From JAHIJO01 sp964486075 (GTDB lineage: Bacteria > Verrucomicrobiota > Kiritimatiellia > JAAZAB01), in assembly GCA_964486075.1 (NCBI GenBank), contig CAZALU010000015.1, forward strand, positions 1 through 49,824: a stretch of 49,824 bases of DNA. The letters are read 5' to 3'. The notes beneath the pieces were generated by a model. It was given only the letters and a program-made list of their open reading frames with translations, was not told where the DNA came from and searched no databases. A program made the translations under genes and the position numbers. Below, one piece after another: positions 1 through 9,100 of this stretch (positions within the stretch are counted from its first letter, which is position 1; each line of letters begins with the position of its first letter).

Positions 1-249
1 GACATCGCAAAGAAAAAGGGCTCAAAGTAGCCGAGAACTCGGTACTCTCAAGTTTATAACATTTTCTTGAATATATTTTCTCTTTTTTCGCGCATTTCAT
101 ATGTTTCGTAGTTAAAAATATCCTTTCCGAGTTAAGCTCTAACTACTCTCGTATTTTTCGCTTGATGCACACAGGCGCCTGGCGTACGCTGGGACGGTTG
201 TTTGAACGAGGTCGTTTGCGAAGCGGATCTGGTAGGAAGGAATCGCTTA
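1..249. other. Upstream region without a recognised gene
   Basis: This stretch is AT-rich up to about position 150 and holds no convincing reading frame. The only structure I see is a short hairpin near 32-43 (CCGAG-AA-CTCGG). It probably contains the promoter of the TPR gene that starts at 250, but I could not pick convincing -35 and -10 boxes. Confidence 0.5.
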
Positions 250-975
250 ATGGAAGTTTCCAAACAAGGCAATCAGTCTGAGGGCCGGGATGCCAACCGG
301 CACGTCGGTCATGAAGCACTGGATTTTGTACGGCATAATGTTCACGCGGTTTCGATCGCGGCTGGACTGGTGCTGCTCGTGGCGCTGGTTGTCACGGCCT
401 ATGTCACGCAGCAGCGACGCAGTTCGGACACGGCATCGCGGATGTTGGCAATGGCCGATTCTCCCAAGCAATTGGAGGAATTGCTGGCCCAGTATCCGTC
501 ATCTTCGGCGGCGCCAATCGCCATGCTGGATCTGGCCGCACGCGATTTCGCGGCCGGCGCCTATGATCAGGCTGTCAGCCGGTATGGGCATTTTTTGCAA
601 CAATATCCCAGGCATTCCATGACGGTAACAGCGGAACTGGGTAAAGTGATGTGCTTTGAGGCGCGTGGCGAAATCGACCAGGCTTTGACTGGATTTACCA
701 AGTTTGTGACGGATCATCCGGGACACTTTCTCCTGCCGCAGGCGCTGATGGGCGAGGCCCGCTGCCTGCAGCAGGCGAACCGCGCGCCGGAAGCCAAGGT
801 TTTGTACGAGGATTTTATTGCCGCTCATCCCGATAGCGAGTGGAAGTCCCAAATGGAAATGGCCATGAGTTTTATGGAACGAAAACAGCGCGCGACTAAG
901 CACACGGAGAATCCAATCCCACTTGTCATCCCGATGCAAGCCGAGGCGCCAGTGGCAGTACCCGGAACGTCTTGA
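250..975 (+). CDS. Membrane-anchored tetratricopeptide-repeat protein
   Basis: The protein has about 241 residues. A cytoplasmic N-terminus is followed by one membrane helix near residues 33-52, then a helical region rich in TPR-like repeats (pattern LLAQYP, FLQQYPRH, FVTDHPGH, FIAAHPDS). The layout resembles YfgM/YbgF/BamD-type envelope scaffolds, which hold partner proteins at the membrane. That role is inferred, since TPRs are not specific. The ATG at 250 is chosen over one at 202 because AGGAAGG lies at about 235-241. The stop is 22 bases before the rimO start, so the two may be cotranscribed. The C-terminal 30 residues are Pro/Ala-rich and probably disordered. Confidence 0.7.
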   Translation: MEVSKQGNQSEGRDANRHVGHEALDFVRHNVHAVSIAAGLVLLVALVVTAYVTQQRRSSDTASRMLAMADSPKQLEELLAQYPSSSAAPIAMLDLAARDFAAGAYDQAVSRYGHFLQQYPRHSMTVTAELGKVMCFEARGEIDQALTGFTKFVTDHPGHFLLPQALMGEARCLQQANRAPEAKVLYEDFIAAHPDSEWKSQMEMAMSFMERKQRATKHTENPIPLVIPMQAEAPVAVPGTS

Positions 976-997
976 ACGGAGGATTCCGAACGGCATT

Positions 998-2443
998 ATG
1001 GCGCGCAGACCAGGCAATCCCCAACCGACCCGCCACAACCGGAACCCAGGTACCGGCAGGCTTGGAGTGCAACCCGCTTCGATCGGATTTATAAGTCTGG
1101 GATGTGCCAAGAACCTTGTGGATTCGGAAATCATGGCCGGCCGGCTGACGGCGGCAGGTTGGCGCCTGGCGCCGGCCCCGGAAAGCGCCGATATCGTGAT
1201 CGTTAATACCTGCGCCTTTATCGAGGATGCTAAGGTCGAAGCGCTGGATGCTATTTTTGAAGCCTGTGCCTGGAAACAAACCGGTGCTTGCCAGGCCGTT
1301 CTTGTGGCCGGGTGTCTGCCCCAACGCTATCGAAAGGAATTACCAGCATCTTTGCCGGAGGTGGATGCTTGGATCGGATTAGATGCAGTCGACCGGGTTG
1401 ATTCGATTGTCCGCCGATTGATCGCCGGTGAAAGGAATATTACCGAGATTTCCAGCACCGCGCGCTTGGTCATTGAGCCACCGCTCGATCGTCCGCTTTT
1501 CACCGGCGCCACATTTGCCTATCTCAAAATCGCAGAAGGTTGCCATCATCATTGCCGGTTCTGTGCGATTCCCGACATTCGCGGCCGCTATCGCTCTCGT
1601 TCGATTAAACGGATCGTGGCTGAAGCGGAAAATCTGCTGGCGCATGGCGTGCGGGAATTGAACCTAATTTCCCAGGATGTCACTTCCTACGGCTGCGACT
1701 TGCCGGCCAATAATGATTTACCCAGCTTGTTGCGGGCGCTGGGCAAGATCGGTGGTGCGTTTTGGATTCGCTTGTTATACGGGCATCCGGCCCATGTGAC
1801 GGATGCCCTACTAGATGCCATGGGCGAGGTCTCCCAGGTTTGTCATTACCTTGATCTGCCGATCCAACATAGTCATCCGACTATGCTTAAGGCGATGGGG
1901 CGTCCGCCGATGCCTGGCGGGTTGGACCGTATGGTGCGTCGCATCCGTAAAGTGTTGCCGGATATCACGCTGCGCACAACCTGCCTGGTCGGTTTCCCCG
2001 GCGAAACCGGCGATCATTTCCGGCACTTGCTGGGATTTGTTGAGGCAGCGCGCTTTGAACACTTGGGAGTTTTTGCCTATTCGCGGGAAGAAGGCACGCC
2101 GGCCGCCCTCCTGCCGGCGCAAGTGCCGCGGCGCACGGCGCGGCGACGCCGGGATCGCCTGATGCTTCTCCAGCAAAAAATTGCTTTTCAAAACGCGGCG
2201 GACCGCGTCGGTAATTCGACCGATATTTTGATTGAAAAAAACGCTATGCGTAAGCAGAATACGTTGAATTGCCGTGGTGGGAATTGGATCGGCCGATCAA
2301 GCCGCGAAGCCCCTGAGGTGGATGGCGTGGTGTATTTGAAGGCCAGCGGGGAGGGAATAAGGCCCGGGATCTTTCTGCCATCGCGTTTTACGGCTGCTGC
2401 CGGTTACGATATGCAGGCTGTGCCTATGCGGGAGGAGGATTAA
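998..2443 (+). CDS. rimO: Ribosomal protein S12 methylthiotransferase RimO
   Basis: This radical-SAM enzyme adds a methylthio group to the conserved aspartate of ribosomal protein S12. With the start at 998 it has 481 residues. The N-terminal MTTase domain carries its three [4Fe-4S] cysteines in SLGCAKNLVDSE, VNTCAF and AGCLPQRY (about Cys36, 72 and 106). The radical-SAM triad is in GCHHHCRFC (Cys182, 186, 189), followed by IPDIRGRYRSR as is usual for RimO. The last 65 residues fit a TRAM domain. RimO is preferred over MiaB because of the LGCAKN and GRYRSR signatures. GGAGG at 979-983 precedes the ATG by 14 bases, slightly long, so an ATT at 995 is a remote alternative. Confidence 0.93.
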   Translation: MARRPGNPQPTRHNRNPGTGRLGVQPASIGFISLGCAKNLVDSEIMAGRLTAAGWRLAPAPESADIVIVNTCAFIEDAKVEALDAIFEACAWKQTGACQAVLVAGCLPQRYRKELPASLPEVDAWIGLDAVDRVDSIVRRLIAGERNITEISSTARLVIEPPLDRPLFTGATFAYLKIAEGCHHHCRFCAIPDIRGRYRSRSIKRIVAEAENLLAHGVRELNLISQDVTSYGCDLPANNDLPSLLRALGKIGGAFWIRLLYGHPAHVTDALLDAMGEVSQVCHYLDLPIQHSHPTMLKAMGRPPMPGGLDRMVRRIRKVLPDITLRTTCLVGFPGETGDHFRHLLGFVEAARFEHLGVFAYSREEGTPAALLPAQVPRRTARRRRDRLMLLQQKIAFQNAADRVGNSTDILIEKNAMRKQNTLNCRGGNWIGRSSREAPEVDGVVYLKASGEGIRPGIFLPSRFTAAAGYDMQAVPMREED

Positions 2444-2537
2444 AGACAGTAAGGCGGAGTCGAACCCGTCCAGCCAAGGAAGGCTTGGAAGTCGGCAAAT
2501 GCCGTAGTGATTCTGAATCTTAAGCCATAATCTATCG

Positions 2538-3155
2538 ATGCTTATGAATCCAGCGAATGTATTGACTGTTAGCCGTCTGGCGGCAGGACTGCTCTTGCCC
2601 TTATTTTTGACGTCCAGTATTCCTTTCGGTAAGAGCACGGCCCTGCTTGTCTTCCTGCTGGCTGCGCTGACCGATTATTGGGACGGGCGCCTGGCCAGGG
2701 GTCGGGACGGGGTCACGATTTTTGGTCAACTGATGGACCCTCTGGCCGACAAAGTATTGATAGGTTCCGCTTTCATTTGCTTTGTCGCGCTCGATCAGAT
2801 CGTGCCGGCTTGGATTGTGGTGGTAATCATTGCACGCGAGTTCATGGTCACCGGGTTGCGCCTGCTGGCGGCCAGCCAGGGGAAAATTATTCCGGCGGGC
2901 GACTGGGGGAAACACAAGACCGCCTGGCAGATTTTTGCGATTGCCGCGATCATTGCCGGTTTAGCCGCAAGGGAAGAAGTCCTTCCTTTCCTTCTCGCCA
3001 GCGACGCCTTGTGCAGCTTTCTTTCAAATACCTATGACCCGCTGTTCCACAAATTTACCATGGGTATCGCCGCACTGGTCGCAGTGTTGACCGTTGTGTC
3101 CGGCGCTGTTTATTTTTGGCGATGCAAAGAATGGGTGTTGCGCCATGCAGGTTAA
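2538..3155 (+). CDS. pgsA: CDP-diacylglycerol--glycerol-3-phosphate 3-phosphatidyltransferase
   Basis: It makes phosphatidylglycerol phosphate from CDP-diacylglycerol and glycerol-3-phosphate at the inner membrane, the committed step to phosphatidylglycerol and cardiolipin. The 205-residue protein is polytopic. It carries the complete CDP-alcohol phosphotransferase signature: Asp46, Asp49-Gly50, Ala53-Arg54, Gly63, Asp67 and Asp71 with exact family spacing. The following REFMVTGLR segment favours PgsA over other family members. A second in-frame ATG lies at 2544; neither has a clear ribosome binding site. The serine branch of the same pathway (psd, pssA) lies 37 kb downstream. The stop overlaps the next gene by 11 bases. 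Confidence 0.9.
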   Translation: MLMNPANVLTVSRLAAGLLLPLFLTSSIPFGKSTALLVFLLAALTDYWDGRLARGRDGVTIFGQLMDPLADKVLIGSAFICFVALDQIVPAWIVVVIIAREFMVTGLRLLAASQGKIIPAGDWGKHKTAWQIFAIAAIIAGLAAREEVLPFLLASDALCSFLSNTYDPLFHKFTMGIAALVAVLTVVSGAVYFWRCKEWVLRHAG

Positions 3156-3855
3156 TCAGGATTGGGATATCAAGCCGCGCTGTGTCGTCTGCGCCATGTG
3201 CCAAGGGCCGTTTATCGACCAGCAGACCTATGTGTCTCAACTTGTTTTCGGGGGCGAAGGTTATGCGCGCCGGGATTATTGCGGCGCTTGCTGGGCCAAG
3301 GTCGGCGCCCGCGTTGCGTCCGGCCCCAGCTCGGAGAAACCAGGCGCTTTGCCCGCCCCGAACCCGGCAGAGGATCTCCCGCAACTCCCGTCTGAACAAC
3401 CGCTGGACGGCATGGCGTCGGCAGGCGAGCGACGTGAGGTCACGGTCAGCATCTGGAAAGCAATGTTTCACCTGCCGCCACCTCCGCCGGCGGAACCGCT
3501 CAAGAAGGAAACTGCTGAAACACTTCTGCGGAGCCTGATCAGCAAGAACGAACCTATCCACAAGAATGTAATTTTTATTCTGGCCGTGATGCTGGAAAGG
3601 CGGCGTCTTTTGGTGGAACGGGATCTGCAGACTCGCGAGGATGGTTCTACCATTCGTGTGTATGAACATCGCCAAACCGGGGAGGTCATCCTGGTGACCG
3701 ACCCTCATCTTGACCTGAACCGGTTGGGCCAGGTCCAGGAAGAGGTGTTGGCCATGCTGGGCAATAAGCCGGAGCCGACGGAAGGAACTGCAACCCCGGA
3801 GAGTGTTCAACCATCAGGATCCAATCTGTGTTCCCAGGCTCCTGCCGAAGGGTAA
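3145..3855 (+). CDS. Cysteine-motif protein of unknown function
   Basis: I do not recognise this 236-residue protein. Near the N-terminus it has a zinc-ribbon-like group, CVVCAMC (Cys13, 16, 19) and later YCGACW. A proline-rich linker follows (including PPPPPAEP), then a predicted helical segment (LLRSLISKNEPIHKNVIFILAVMLERRRLL) and a strand-rich part with an HRQTGEVILVTDP stretch. There is no signal peptide or membrane helix. The ATG at 3145 lies inside the pgsA 3' end, so translation is probably coupled to pgsA. The gene is real by length and conserved-looking motifs; binding metal or nucleic acid is only a guess. Confidence 0.65.
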   Translation: MQVNQDWDIKPRCVVCAMCQGPFIDQQTYVSQLVFGGEGYARRDYCGACWAKVGARVASGPSSEKPGALPAPNPAEDLPQLPSEQPLDGMASAGERREVTVSIWKAMFHLPPPPPAEPLKKETAETLLRSLISKNEPIHKNVIFILAVMLERRRLLVERDLQTREDGSTIRVYEHRQTGEVILVTDPHLDLNRLGQVQEEVLAMLGNKPEPTEGTATPESVQPSGSNLCSQAPAEG

Positions 3856-3856
3856 T

Positions 3857-4032
3857 AATTAACTTCAGAGGATCAAGGAACCCACCCCTGGCCCCTCCAG
3901 GGAGGGGATAGGATATTGTAACTCAATCAGCGCCCGATATTGCAAACCAATCAGTTCCCCTCCTTGGAGAGGGCAGGGGTGATTTCCTTTAGAACTTCGT
4001 CTCGCATTGTTCCATTATTTATCTGCAATACT
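3857..4032 (+). repeat. Dispersed palindromic repeat R1, copy A (diverged)
   Basis: This copy shares TTAACTTCAGAGGATCAAGG, GGAACCCACCCCT (3877-3889), a CCCCTCC/GGAGGGG palindrome, and AGAACTTCGTCTCGCATTGT followed by TTATTTATCTG with the copies at 27159-27329 and 44347-44516. Here the right outer arm is degraded (AGGGGTGATTTCC) and the middle has about 28 extra bases. The copy fills most of the 300-base gap between the Cys-motif gene and the amidohydrolase gene. Confidence 0.85.
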
Positions 4033-4155
4033 AGCTCTGCTTCAAAGCGAAGGGGGAAACCCGTTGGGCGTTCCCGCCCTTCCATGAGAAGCCCAGCTTT
4101 GATGGACTTTCCTAATTTGTGATCTTGCTGCGCTTGATGTTTTAATGGTCGCATT

Positions 4156-5703
4156 ATGCTGGATATTAAAATAACTGGCGGACAAATTATGGACGGCACT
4201 GGCGCGTCGGCGATTGGCGCCGATCTAGGCGTCATTGGCGATCGCATCACCGCGTTGGGAGATTTATCCGACGTCGAGGCCGGTTTCACGATTTTCGCAG
4301 CGAATCACATCGTCTGTCCCGGCTTCATCGATGCCCATTCCCATTCCGACACTTATCTGCTGATCGATCCGATCGCACCCAGTAAAATATACCAGGGCAT
4401 TACGACGGAGATAGTTGGTAACTGTGGCGCTTCAGCGGCTCCGCTCGCCGATCCCTCGCACCTGCCGTCCGATTGGCGGGATCAAGCCTATCCCGGCTGC
4501 TGGAAGACTATGGCCGAGTTTTTGCGGTTACTGGAAGAGGCCGGGCCGGCGCCCAATGTTGCCGTCTTGATTGGCCACGGTAAATTGCGCGCCTGGATCA
4601 TGGGGTATGCGGCGCGCGCCGCAACGCCGGACGAATTGAAGGCCATGTGCCGGCTGCTGGCGGAAAGCCTGGAGGCCGGCGGATGGGGGTTCAGCAGCGG
4701 TTTGATCTATGCGCCGGGCAAATGGGCCGCGCCGGAAGAGCTCCCGACCTTGGCGAAGGTTGCGGCCCGGTACGATGGCATCTACACTTCGCACATGCGC
4801 AGCGAAGGAGCGCGTCTGCTGGAGGCCATTAATGAAACTCTTGCTATCGGACGAACGGCGGATATTCGAGTGCAAATTTCGCATTTAAAAACGGGCGGAC
4901 GTGAGCACTGGGGCCTGCTGGATGCCGCCTTATCCCTCATCCGCCGGGCGCGTGCGGAAGGTGTCCAGGTCGCCGCCGACCGTTATCCCTATATCGCTTC
5001 CTGCACCGATCTTGATGTTATCTTGCCGGATTGGGCGATCCGCGGCGGGCGTGCGGAAATCTTACGGCGTTTACAGAAAGCCGGGACTCGCGAGCGGCTC
5101 AAGCGGGAGATGTTTGCCGGCCGCCTGCCGCATGATATCGTGATAGGCTCCACAGGCCAGAAGCAATTCTGCGGTCGGGTGCTGACGGAAGTTGCCGAGA
5201 TCATGGAACTGTCGCCCGCGGAGGCAGTGCTTGCCCTGCTCGAATCGGATGATCTCAAGACCAGCGCTTTTTTCACGGGGATGAGCGAGCCGAATATGTG
5301 GCGGATCCTGGCGGAGCCTTATGTCATGCTGGGCTCGGATGCGTCGCTGCGTTCACCGACTGGGCCCTTAAGCCATGATTTTCCGCATCCGCGGGCTTAT
5401 GGCAGTTTCCCTCGTTTCCTGCGGGCGGCACTGGATGGCAAGACCGTGCCCTTGCCGGAAGCAGTGCGTAAAATGACAGCGCTGCCGGCGGAACAATTCG
5501 GCTTGAAGGGCAGGGGCAGCCTGACCGTCGGCAGTTTGGCCGACATCGTGGTGTTCGATCCGAAAACCGTGACAGATAAGGCGACTTATACGAATCCACA
5601 CCAATTGGCCCAGGGCATAGAATGGGTTATCGTGAACGGAGTGGATACGCTGTCACCGGCCGGACCGACCGGCCGACGTGGCGGGCGGGTACTTCGCCGT
5701 TGA
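4156..5703 (+). CDS. N-acyl-D-amino-acid deacylase (D-aminoacylase) family amidohydrolase
   Basis: The family removes acyl groups from N-acyl-D-amino acids, releasing D-amino acids; some members act on other amides, so the substrate is open. The 515 residues match the family's usual 480-540. The metal motif HSHSD (His61, His63) follows CPGFIDA. Cys90 in IVGNCGAS corresponds to the bridging metal cysteine of D-aminoacylases. Further ligand-type sites are YTSHMRSEG, QISHLKTGG and LGSDASLRSP. A C-terminal beta-sandwich (GSLTVGSLADIVVFDP) closes the fold. No signal peptide is seen, so it is probably cytoplasmic. A NamZ-like gene follows 600 bases later, so a link to wall-derived D-amino acids is possible. 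No clear ribosome binding site. Confidence 0.85.
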   Translation: MLDIKITGGQIMDGTGASAIGADLGVIGDRITALGDLSDVEAGFTIFAANHIVCPGFIDAHSHSDTYLLIDPIAPSKIYQGITTEIVGNCGASAAPLADPSHLPSDWRDQAYPGCWKTMAEFLRLLEEAGPAPNVAVLIGHGKLRAWIMGYAARAATPDELKAMCRLLAESLEAGGWGFSSGLIYAPGKWAAPEELPTLAKVAARYDGIYTSHMRSEGARLLEAINETLAIGRTADIRVQISHLKTGGREHWGLLDAALSLIRRARAEGVQVAADRYPYIASCTDLDVILPDWAIRGGRAEILRRLQKAGTRERLKREMFAGRLPHDIVIGSTGQKQFCGRVLTEVAEIMELSPAEAVLALLESDDLKTSAFFTGMSEPNMWRILAEPYVMLGSDASLRSPTGPLSHDFPHPRAYGSFPRFLRAALDGKTVPLPEAVRKMTALPAEQFGLKGRGSLTVGSLADIVVFDPKTVTDKATYTNPHQLAQGIEWVIVNGVDTLSPAGPTGRRGGRVLRR

Positions 5704-5885
5704 AATTCTCGGGACCTGATTTGGATAAAAAACCAAAGACGGCCGTGCCCGCAACCCAAATTTTAAGATTTTATTGTCTGAAGACCGGAGGCTTGTTCGT
5801 TGATCAGGTTGCTGTCGATTCGGCTTGTTTTGCGAGCACTCCCGCATTATTCTTTTCGCGTATCCGGCTCGGTTGTGATTGATTT

Positions 5886-6221
5886 GTGCGTATTGAAATG
5901 GGTCTCATGAACATCTGGCTGACCATTTATAGACTGGCTTGCGCGGCGTTAGCTTTGATTTTTGTCATAGCGACTGTTGCCTTCTTTTTGCCAAAAGTGC
6001 GCCAGGCACAGGAACGCATGCGGCGTGTAGCTGTGATTGAAGAAGAAAACCGCGTTAAAGAGGAACAAACCAAGCGTCTCCGGCAGCAGCAGGAAAGGTT
6101 TGTGTCGGACCCGAAATACGTCGAACGCGTGGCGCGCGAGGAACTGGGCAAGGCCAAGCCCGGTGAAACCATCTTCCGGTTCATCGATAAAAAAACTAAC
6201 GAGTACCGGGGCAGCCAGTAG
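5886..6221 (+). CDS. FtsB/DivIC-family septum formation initiator
   Basis: It is a small bitopic protein of about 111 residues. A short N-terminus is followed by one membrane helix (about residues 10-37, IYRLACAALALIFVIATVAFF). Next come a charged coiled coil (RMRRVAVIEEENRVKEEQTKRLRQQQ) and the family-typical end with YVERVAREELGKAKPGE and IFRFID. FtsB/DivIC proteins link FtsL and FtsQ in the divisome and help activate septal wall synthesis. The start is uncertain: GTG at 5886, ATG at 5898 or ATG at 5907, none with a strong ribosome binding site. The membrane helix is kept by all three. Confidence 0.82.
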   Translation: MRIEMGLMNIWLTIYRLACAALALIFVIATVAFFLPKVRQAQERMRRVAVIEEENRVKEEQTKRLRQQQERFVSDPKYVERVAREELGKAKPGETIFRFIDKKTNEYRGSQ

Positions 6222-6333
6222 GAAATAAGGAGTCTTCTGCAGAATCTGTGGGTAGGGGGCGGCAGGAATTGGCCAGGGGAAAGAGAGCTGCTCTGATATT
6301 AATAACCCATAGATTTTGCGGAAGAGCCTTTAT

Positions 6334-7503
6334 TTGAAACATTATAACCACAAATTGTTTCCCGGAATCGATGGCCTGCTTGTCCGCCACAAGGATTGGC
6401 TGGCCGGAAGGCGCTTGGGCTTGATCAGTCATCCGGCTGCCGTCACCCGCGAGGGGATGAGCGCCGGGGAACGGCTCTGGCGCGAGCCCGGTCTTAATCT
6501 GAAGTCGCTGTTCGGTCCGGAGCACGGTTTTTTCGGGACTGCCGCCGCCGGCGAGGAGTTGGGCCACCAGAAACATCCCGCCTGGCGCATTCCCATCTAT
6601 TCCCTGTATGGTCGCACCCGGAAACCCACTCCGGCAATGTTCCGCAACCTGGATGTGATCATCGTGGATCTTCAGGATTTAGCGGCGCGTCCTTATACCT
6701 TTGTGTCCACCTTGCGCTATGTCATGGAACTGGCATCGGAGATGGGGAAAACCATCGTGGTGGCCGACCGGCCCGTGCCCTTGCCAAGGATCATTGACGG
6801 ACCGCTAATAGAGTCTAAATTTGAAAGTTTTGTGGGTTGTGTCCGGGCGCCTATGCATTATGGGATGACCCCGGGGGAGATGGCACTCTGGCTCAAGCGC
6901 GACCTGGGGTTGAAACTGGACCTGCGCGTGGCCCGCATGCGGGGCTACTCCCGAGGCTCCCGCACCGCGGGCTGGCCGCCGTGGATTACGCCCTCACCGG
7001 GGATCCGTTCCTGGGAGACCGGACGGTGCTACCTGGCCACGATCTTTGGCGAGGCGCTGCCAGCAATCCATATCGGACAGAACAACAACCTGGTCTTCCA
7101 GGTGTTCGCAGCGCCTTGGCTAAAAAGTCGGGCGGTCTGCGAACGCCTAAATGATTCCAGCTTGCCAGGAGTCCAGTTTTTCGCACATCCATATCGCGCC
7201 GCGCCAGCTAAGGATGTCTTTGACGGCGTGCGTATCGCCATCCGGAACTCGAATGTATTTCGTCCGGTCATGACGGGAATCGCCATCCTTGTCTGTTTGC
7301 ATGATCTTTATGGCCGCCGAAAAATATGGGGGAATTCGGCCACGCGTCCGGAATTTTTTGATAAGCTCTACGGCACTGATTGCGTGCGCCAGGCTTTGTT
7401 GGACGGCGAAAATGCCGACAACATCTGTCGCCGTTGGCAGCGGGAGCTTGACGCTTTTGCTCGCACTCGGCAACCATGCCTCTTGTATCCCTCCGCCGAT
7501 TGA
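6334..7503 (+). CDS. namZ: DUF1343 protein, NamZ-like exo-beta-N-acetylmuramidase
   Basis: NamZ enzymes release N-acetylmuramic acid from the non-reducing ends of peptidoglycan fragments. The 389-residue protein has the characteristic order: GIDGLL near the start, RRLGLISHPAAV, SLFGPEHGFFG, IPIYSLYG, VIIVDLQDLAARPYTFVSTL, VVADRPVPL, APMHYGMTPGEMA and WITPSPGI. The conserved GPEHG and DLQD/YTF positions of the family are intact. I place the start at a TTG (6334) because GGAAGAG lies 7 bases upstream; a TTG at 6316 has no such site and no ATG precedes the core. No signal peptide is evident, although some homologues are secreted. No MurQ or AmgK partner lies nearby. Confidence 0.85.
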   Translation: MKHYNHKLFPGIDGLLVRHKDWLAGRRLGLISHPAAVTREGMSAGERLWREPGLNLKSLFGPEHGFFGTAAAGEELGHQKHPAWRIPIYSLYGRTRKPTPAMFRNLDVIIVDLQDLAARPYTFVSTLRYVMELASEMGKTIVVADRPVPLPRIIDGPLIESKFESFVGCVRAPMHYGMTPGEMALWLKRDLGLKLDLRVARMRGYSRGSRTAGWPPWITPSPGIRSWETGRCYLATIFGEALPAIHIGQNNNLVFQVFAAPWLKSRAVCERLNDSSLPGVQFFAHPYRAAPAKDVFDGVRIAIRNSNVFRPVMTGIAILVCLHDLYGRRKIWGNSATRPEFFDKLYGTDCVRQALLDGENADNICRRWQRELDAFARTRQPCLLYPSAD

Positions 7504-7715
7504 CATATCCTTTGGGGAGTGATGGGGTCGGAGAAAAAGATTATTTCATGCAAAGCTGCGCAGTCGTCAAGAGTGAGCGCGGATCGAAACGCGGCGCGAG
7601 GTGCTTGACTGTGCAATGGCGGCGATGTGCCGGTCAGCGCTACTGCACACTCGGGATGCAATCGTAGCGGCCAGCATGGATGCGGATGGCGTTATATGCC
7701 TGATCAGGACAATGC
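7504..7715. other. Convergent intergenic gap
   Basis: About 210 bases separate the NamZ-like gene from the end of larC on the opposite strand. I see no gene, RNA or convincing terminator hairpin here. Confidence 0.5.
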
Positions 7716-8906
7716 TTACGACTTAGATGCTGTTGGGGCGATTGCCAAGGCGGCGCCGAGGGCCGCCTCGTACACGGTGCGGACGGGAACTCCAGCTTGC
7801 CGGGCCAAGCGGACACAATCATCGTGTTCCGGTGCGCGGGTGACGACTTGACCTTGCCATTCTCCTGTTTTAATCCGCACTTTTCCGAAGGGCGTGGCAA
7901 TGTCTTCCTCCCGCCGCTGGAGAATTGTCCGTTGCACCGGATATTCCCTGATTCCGAAGGTCGTGCTTTCCCTGAAAATTATGTCAAGTAAGTTGGCCCG
8001 GAGCTGCGGACGGCACAACACGGTCAGGAGCGTACCCGGGCGCTGTTTTTTCATCAGCACGGGAGTTAGGAAGGCGTCGAGCGCCCCGGCTGCCAGCAAG
8101 CTGGTTATCAGGCTGCCCAGCAGTTCCGGGATCGTATCGTCGAGGTTGCACTCCAGCGCCAGGCATTGATCGGTTTCGGGTTCGGGTGTGGATTCCAGCA
8201 GCAGTGCGCGCAATAGGTTGGGCCTGGAAGAAAGCCGGTGATGGCCGAACCCATGACCTGCACGCCGGAGCCGGCCGCCCGCCGGCTGGGACGAATTCAT
8301 GCTCCAGTCGCCGAGCAGGGCGGCGCCAGTCGGAGTGACCAGCTCAAACGGCTCGTCTGCCGGCATGACCTGCATTCCTTTCAGTAGTTCCACGGTGGCC
8401 GGGGCCGGAACCGGCAGAATCCCGTGGGCGGATTTAACGGTGCCATGGCCCAAGGGTAGGGGGCCGACGGACACGGCGTCTATGGCCAGCAATTCCAAGG
8501 CCAGGCAGGCGCCGACGATATCGACGACAGAATCCACGGCACCGACTTCATGAAAATGGACTTGATCCGGCGTTGTGCCGTGTACCTGTGCCTCGGCATT
8601 CGCCAGGCGTTGAAACACCCGGGAGCTGGCTGCCTTGACCCGAGCCGAAAGGGTGCTATGGTCGATTAGCGCTTTAATCTCCGGCAAACAGCGGTGGTGG
8701 TGCTGCGCGTGTTCGATCCGGACTTCGACCTGCAGTCCGCGCAGTTCATGATCCTTGAATGGCGCGGCCTGAATATCGAAAGGACCTATTGCGAGGGCTG
8801 CTAATTGGCGTTGCAGTTCGTCCCACGGCGCTCCCAGGTCGATCAGGGTGGCCAGGATCATGTCGCCGCTGGCGCCGCCGATGCTATCAAAATGAAGGCT
8901 TTTCAT
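7716..8906 (-). CDS. larC: Nickel pincer cofactor biosynthesis protein LarC
   Basis: LarC is the CTP-dependent nickel insertase for the pincer nucleotide of lactate racemase and related enzymes. This is one uninterrupted gene of 396 residues, unlike Lactobacillus where larC1/larC2 need a frameshift. It begins with MKSLHFDSIGGASGDM, has the family hallmark VHFHEVGAVDSVVDIVGA, and later RAGHGFGHH and LECNLDDTIPE, which start the C-terminal LarC2-like part. The ATG at 8906 is chosen over an upstream start at 8993 because it coincides with the conserved N-terminus. It follows larB by about 195 bases on the same strand. No larE or larA is in the window. Confidence 0.93.
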   Translation of the reverse strand: MKSLHFDSIGGASGDMILATLIDLGAPWDELQRQLAALAIGPFDIQAAPFKDHELRGLQVEVRIEHAQHHHRCLPEIKALIDHSTLSARVKAASSRVFQRLANAEAQVHGTTPDQVHFHEVGAVDSVVDIVGACLALELLAIDAVSVGPLPLGHGTVKSAHGILPVPAPATVELLKGMQVMPADEPFELVTPTGAALLGDWSMNSSQPAGGRLRRAGHGFGHHRLSSRPNLLRALLLESTPEPETDQCLALECNLDDTIPELLGSLITSLLAAGALDAFLTPVLMKKQRPGTLLTVLCRPQLRANLLDIIFRESTTFGIREYPVQRTILQRREEDIATPFGKVRIKTGEWQGQVVTRAPEHDDCVRLARQAGVPVRTVYEAALGAALAIAPTASKS

Positions 8907-9100
8907 GATATTATTCCGCGGTTCACCCATTAACTCCGTTGTCCGAATCCATTTTCGCCAAGAAGTTCCGACGGGCAATCCGGCTTCGCACAAGGGCTAC
9001 GCCGGACATGCCCGCCCTACAACAGGCATAAGAAAATTTCCGGCATTAAAATTGTAGGGTAGGAACGGCTCCTGGCCTTCCCTCCGGTTTTCTTCCATTA
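8907..9100. other. larB-larC intergenic segment with repeat-like GC blocks
   Basis: The gap separates two genes of one pathway and has no reading frame. It contains an imperfect inverted arrangement (GGCAATCCGGCTTCGC, then GGCTACGCCGGACATGCCCG and CCTAC twice) typical of degraded extragenic repeats. I saw no terminator, so cotranscription of larB and larC remains possible. Confidence 0.45.

Noticed and set aside
499..1134. Minus-strand open frame across the TPR protein and rimO
   Set aside because: It overlaps two better supported plus-strand genes and shows no protein family features.
3857..4032. R1 copies as a CRISPR array
   Set aside because: The copies are about 17-23 kb apart and there are no regularly spaced short direct repeats or cas genes.
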